This document shows, piece by piece, positions 34,161 to 34,478 of a stretch of DNA of 34,478 nt; within the stretch, counting starts at the first letter, position 1; every line of letters begins with the position of its first letter. The notes below the pieces were generated by a model. It saw only the letters and a program-made list of their open reading frames with translations. It did no database searches and had not been told where the DNA came from. Source of the DNA: Rhodospirillaceae bacterium (GTDB lineage: Bacteria; Pseudomonadota; Alphaproteobacteria; Thalassobaculales; Thalassobaculaceae); assembly GCA_018699735.1 (NCBI GenBank), contig JABIRP010000203.1, positions 1 to 34,478 of the forward strand, given 5' to 3'. The position numbers and the translations under genes are program-made.

Positions 34161-34478
34161 TTAGCCGACACGCAGCCTCGCCGGTGTCCAGTTGTCGCGG
34201 CGGCGTTGACGCTTGCCAGCTTCGTTCTCGCCATCTAGGTGAACCGCGTTCGGTTCCGGAAATTTTTCCCGATCATCCAGCACGTTGACCATTACGTTGG
34301 CATAGGCCTCCTCGCCATCGGGCATATAGGCTGAAACGTAAACGCCGCATTTTCGGCAGATTAGAAACTCTGTTGCCCCCAGCCCAAATCGATAGCGCTC
34401 TAACAGTTCAGGATCATGTGCCGCGATCTCAATAGCGCCGGCCGGGTCAGAGATTGCCCGCGCATCGTGCTTGCGGCA
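34161..34478 (-). CDS. GFA / CENP-V (Mss4-like) family protein, partial (N-terminus outside window)
   Basis: Manual translation: CRKHDARAISDPAGAIEIAAHDPELLERYRFGLGATEFLICRKCGVYVSAYMPDGEEAYANVMVNVLDDREKFPEPNAVHLDGENEAGKRQRRRDNWTPARLRVG*; C-X2-C zinc motif. Confidence 0.7.
   Translation of the reverse strand, partial: CRKHDARAISDPAGAIEIAAHDPELLERYRFGLGATEFLICRKCGVYVSAYMPDGEEAYANVMVNVLDDREKFPEPNAVHLDGENEAGKRQRRRDNWTPARLRVG

Noticed and set aside
1-34478. CRISPR arrays, tRNA/rRNA genes, transposases or integrases
   Set aside because: None recognised on reading the sequence and ORF translations; no evidence for a mobile-element boundary in the window.

Overview
High-GC, proteobacterial-looking window with two parts. 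(1) Positions 1-20487: an apparently single-direction (minus-strand) respiratory gene cluster of about 15.5 kb. In transcription order it encodes two di-heme MauG/CcP-type peroxidases, a TAT-type Rieske subunit, an AioA/IdrA-family molybdopterin oxidoreductase, a HEAT-repeat protein, an amicyanin-like cupredoxin, a long CydA-like membrane protein without CydB, and at least five c-type cytochromes, one fused to an ethylbenzene-dehydrogenase-type heme-b domain. The last cytochrome runs off the left edge. Upstream lie a PAS/HAMP sensor kinase and an NtrC-type sigma-54 response regulator, and a second cupredoxin paralog is divergent from the kinase. A well-spaced sigma-54 -24/-12 element (GG-N10-GC) sits upstream of the first peroxidase gene. 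The P-P-B-A core matches the iodate reductase (idrABP1P2) gene set better than arsenite oxidase. Its association with the CydA-like/EB_dh/cytochrome c module, cupredoxins and HEAT protein is the most interesting part of the window. (2) Positions 20508-34478: metabolic genes: an APH-like kinase plus class III aminotransferase pair, a small hypothetical protein, and a catabolic-looking set (alpha/beta hydrolase, NDP-forming acyl-CoA synthetase, amidohydrolase, AMP-dependent ligase, Zn alcohol dehydrogenase; divergently EthD, N-formylglutamate amidohydrolase-like, ThDP enzyme; then a hydratase and a partial GFA protein). No tRNA, rRNA, CRISPR array or transposase was recognised. All family assignments come from motifs read by eye; no database search was run.
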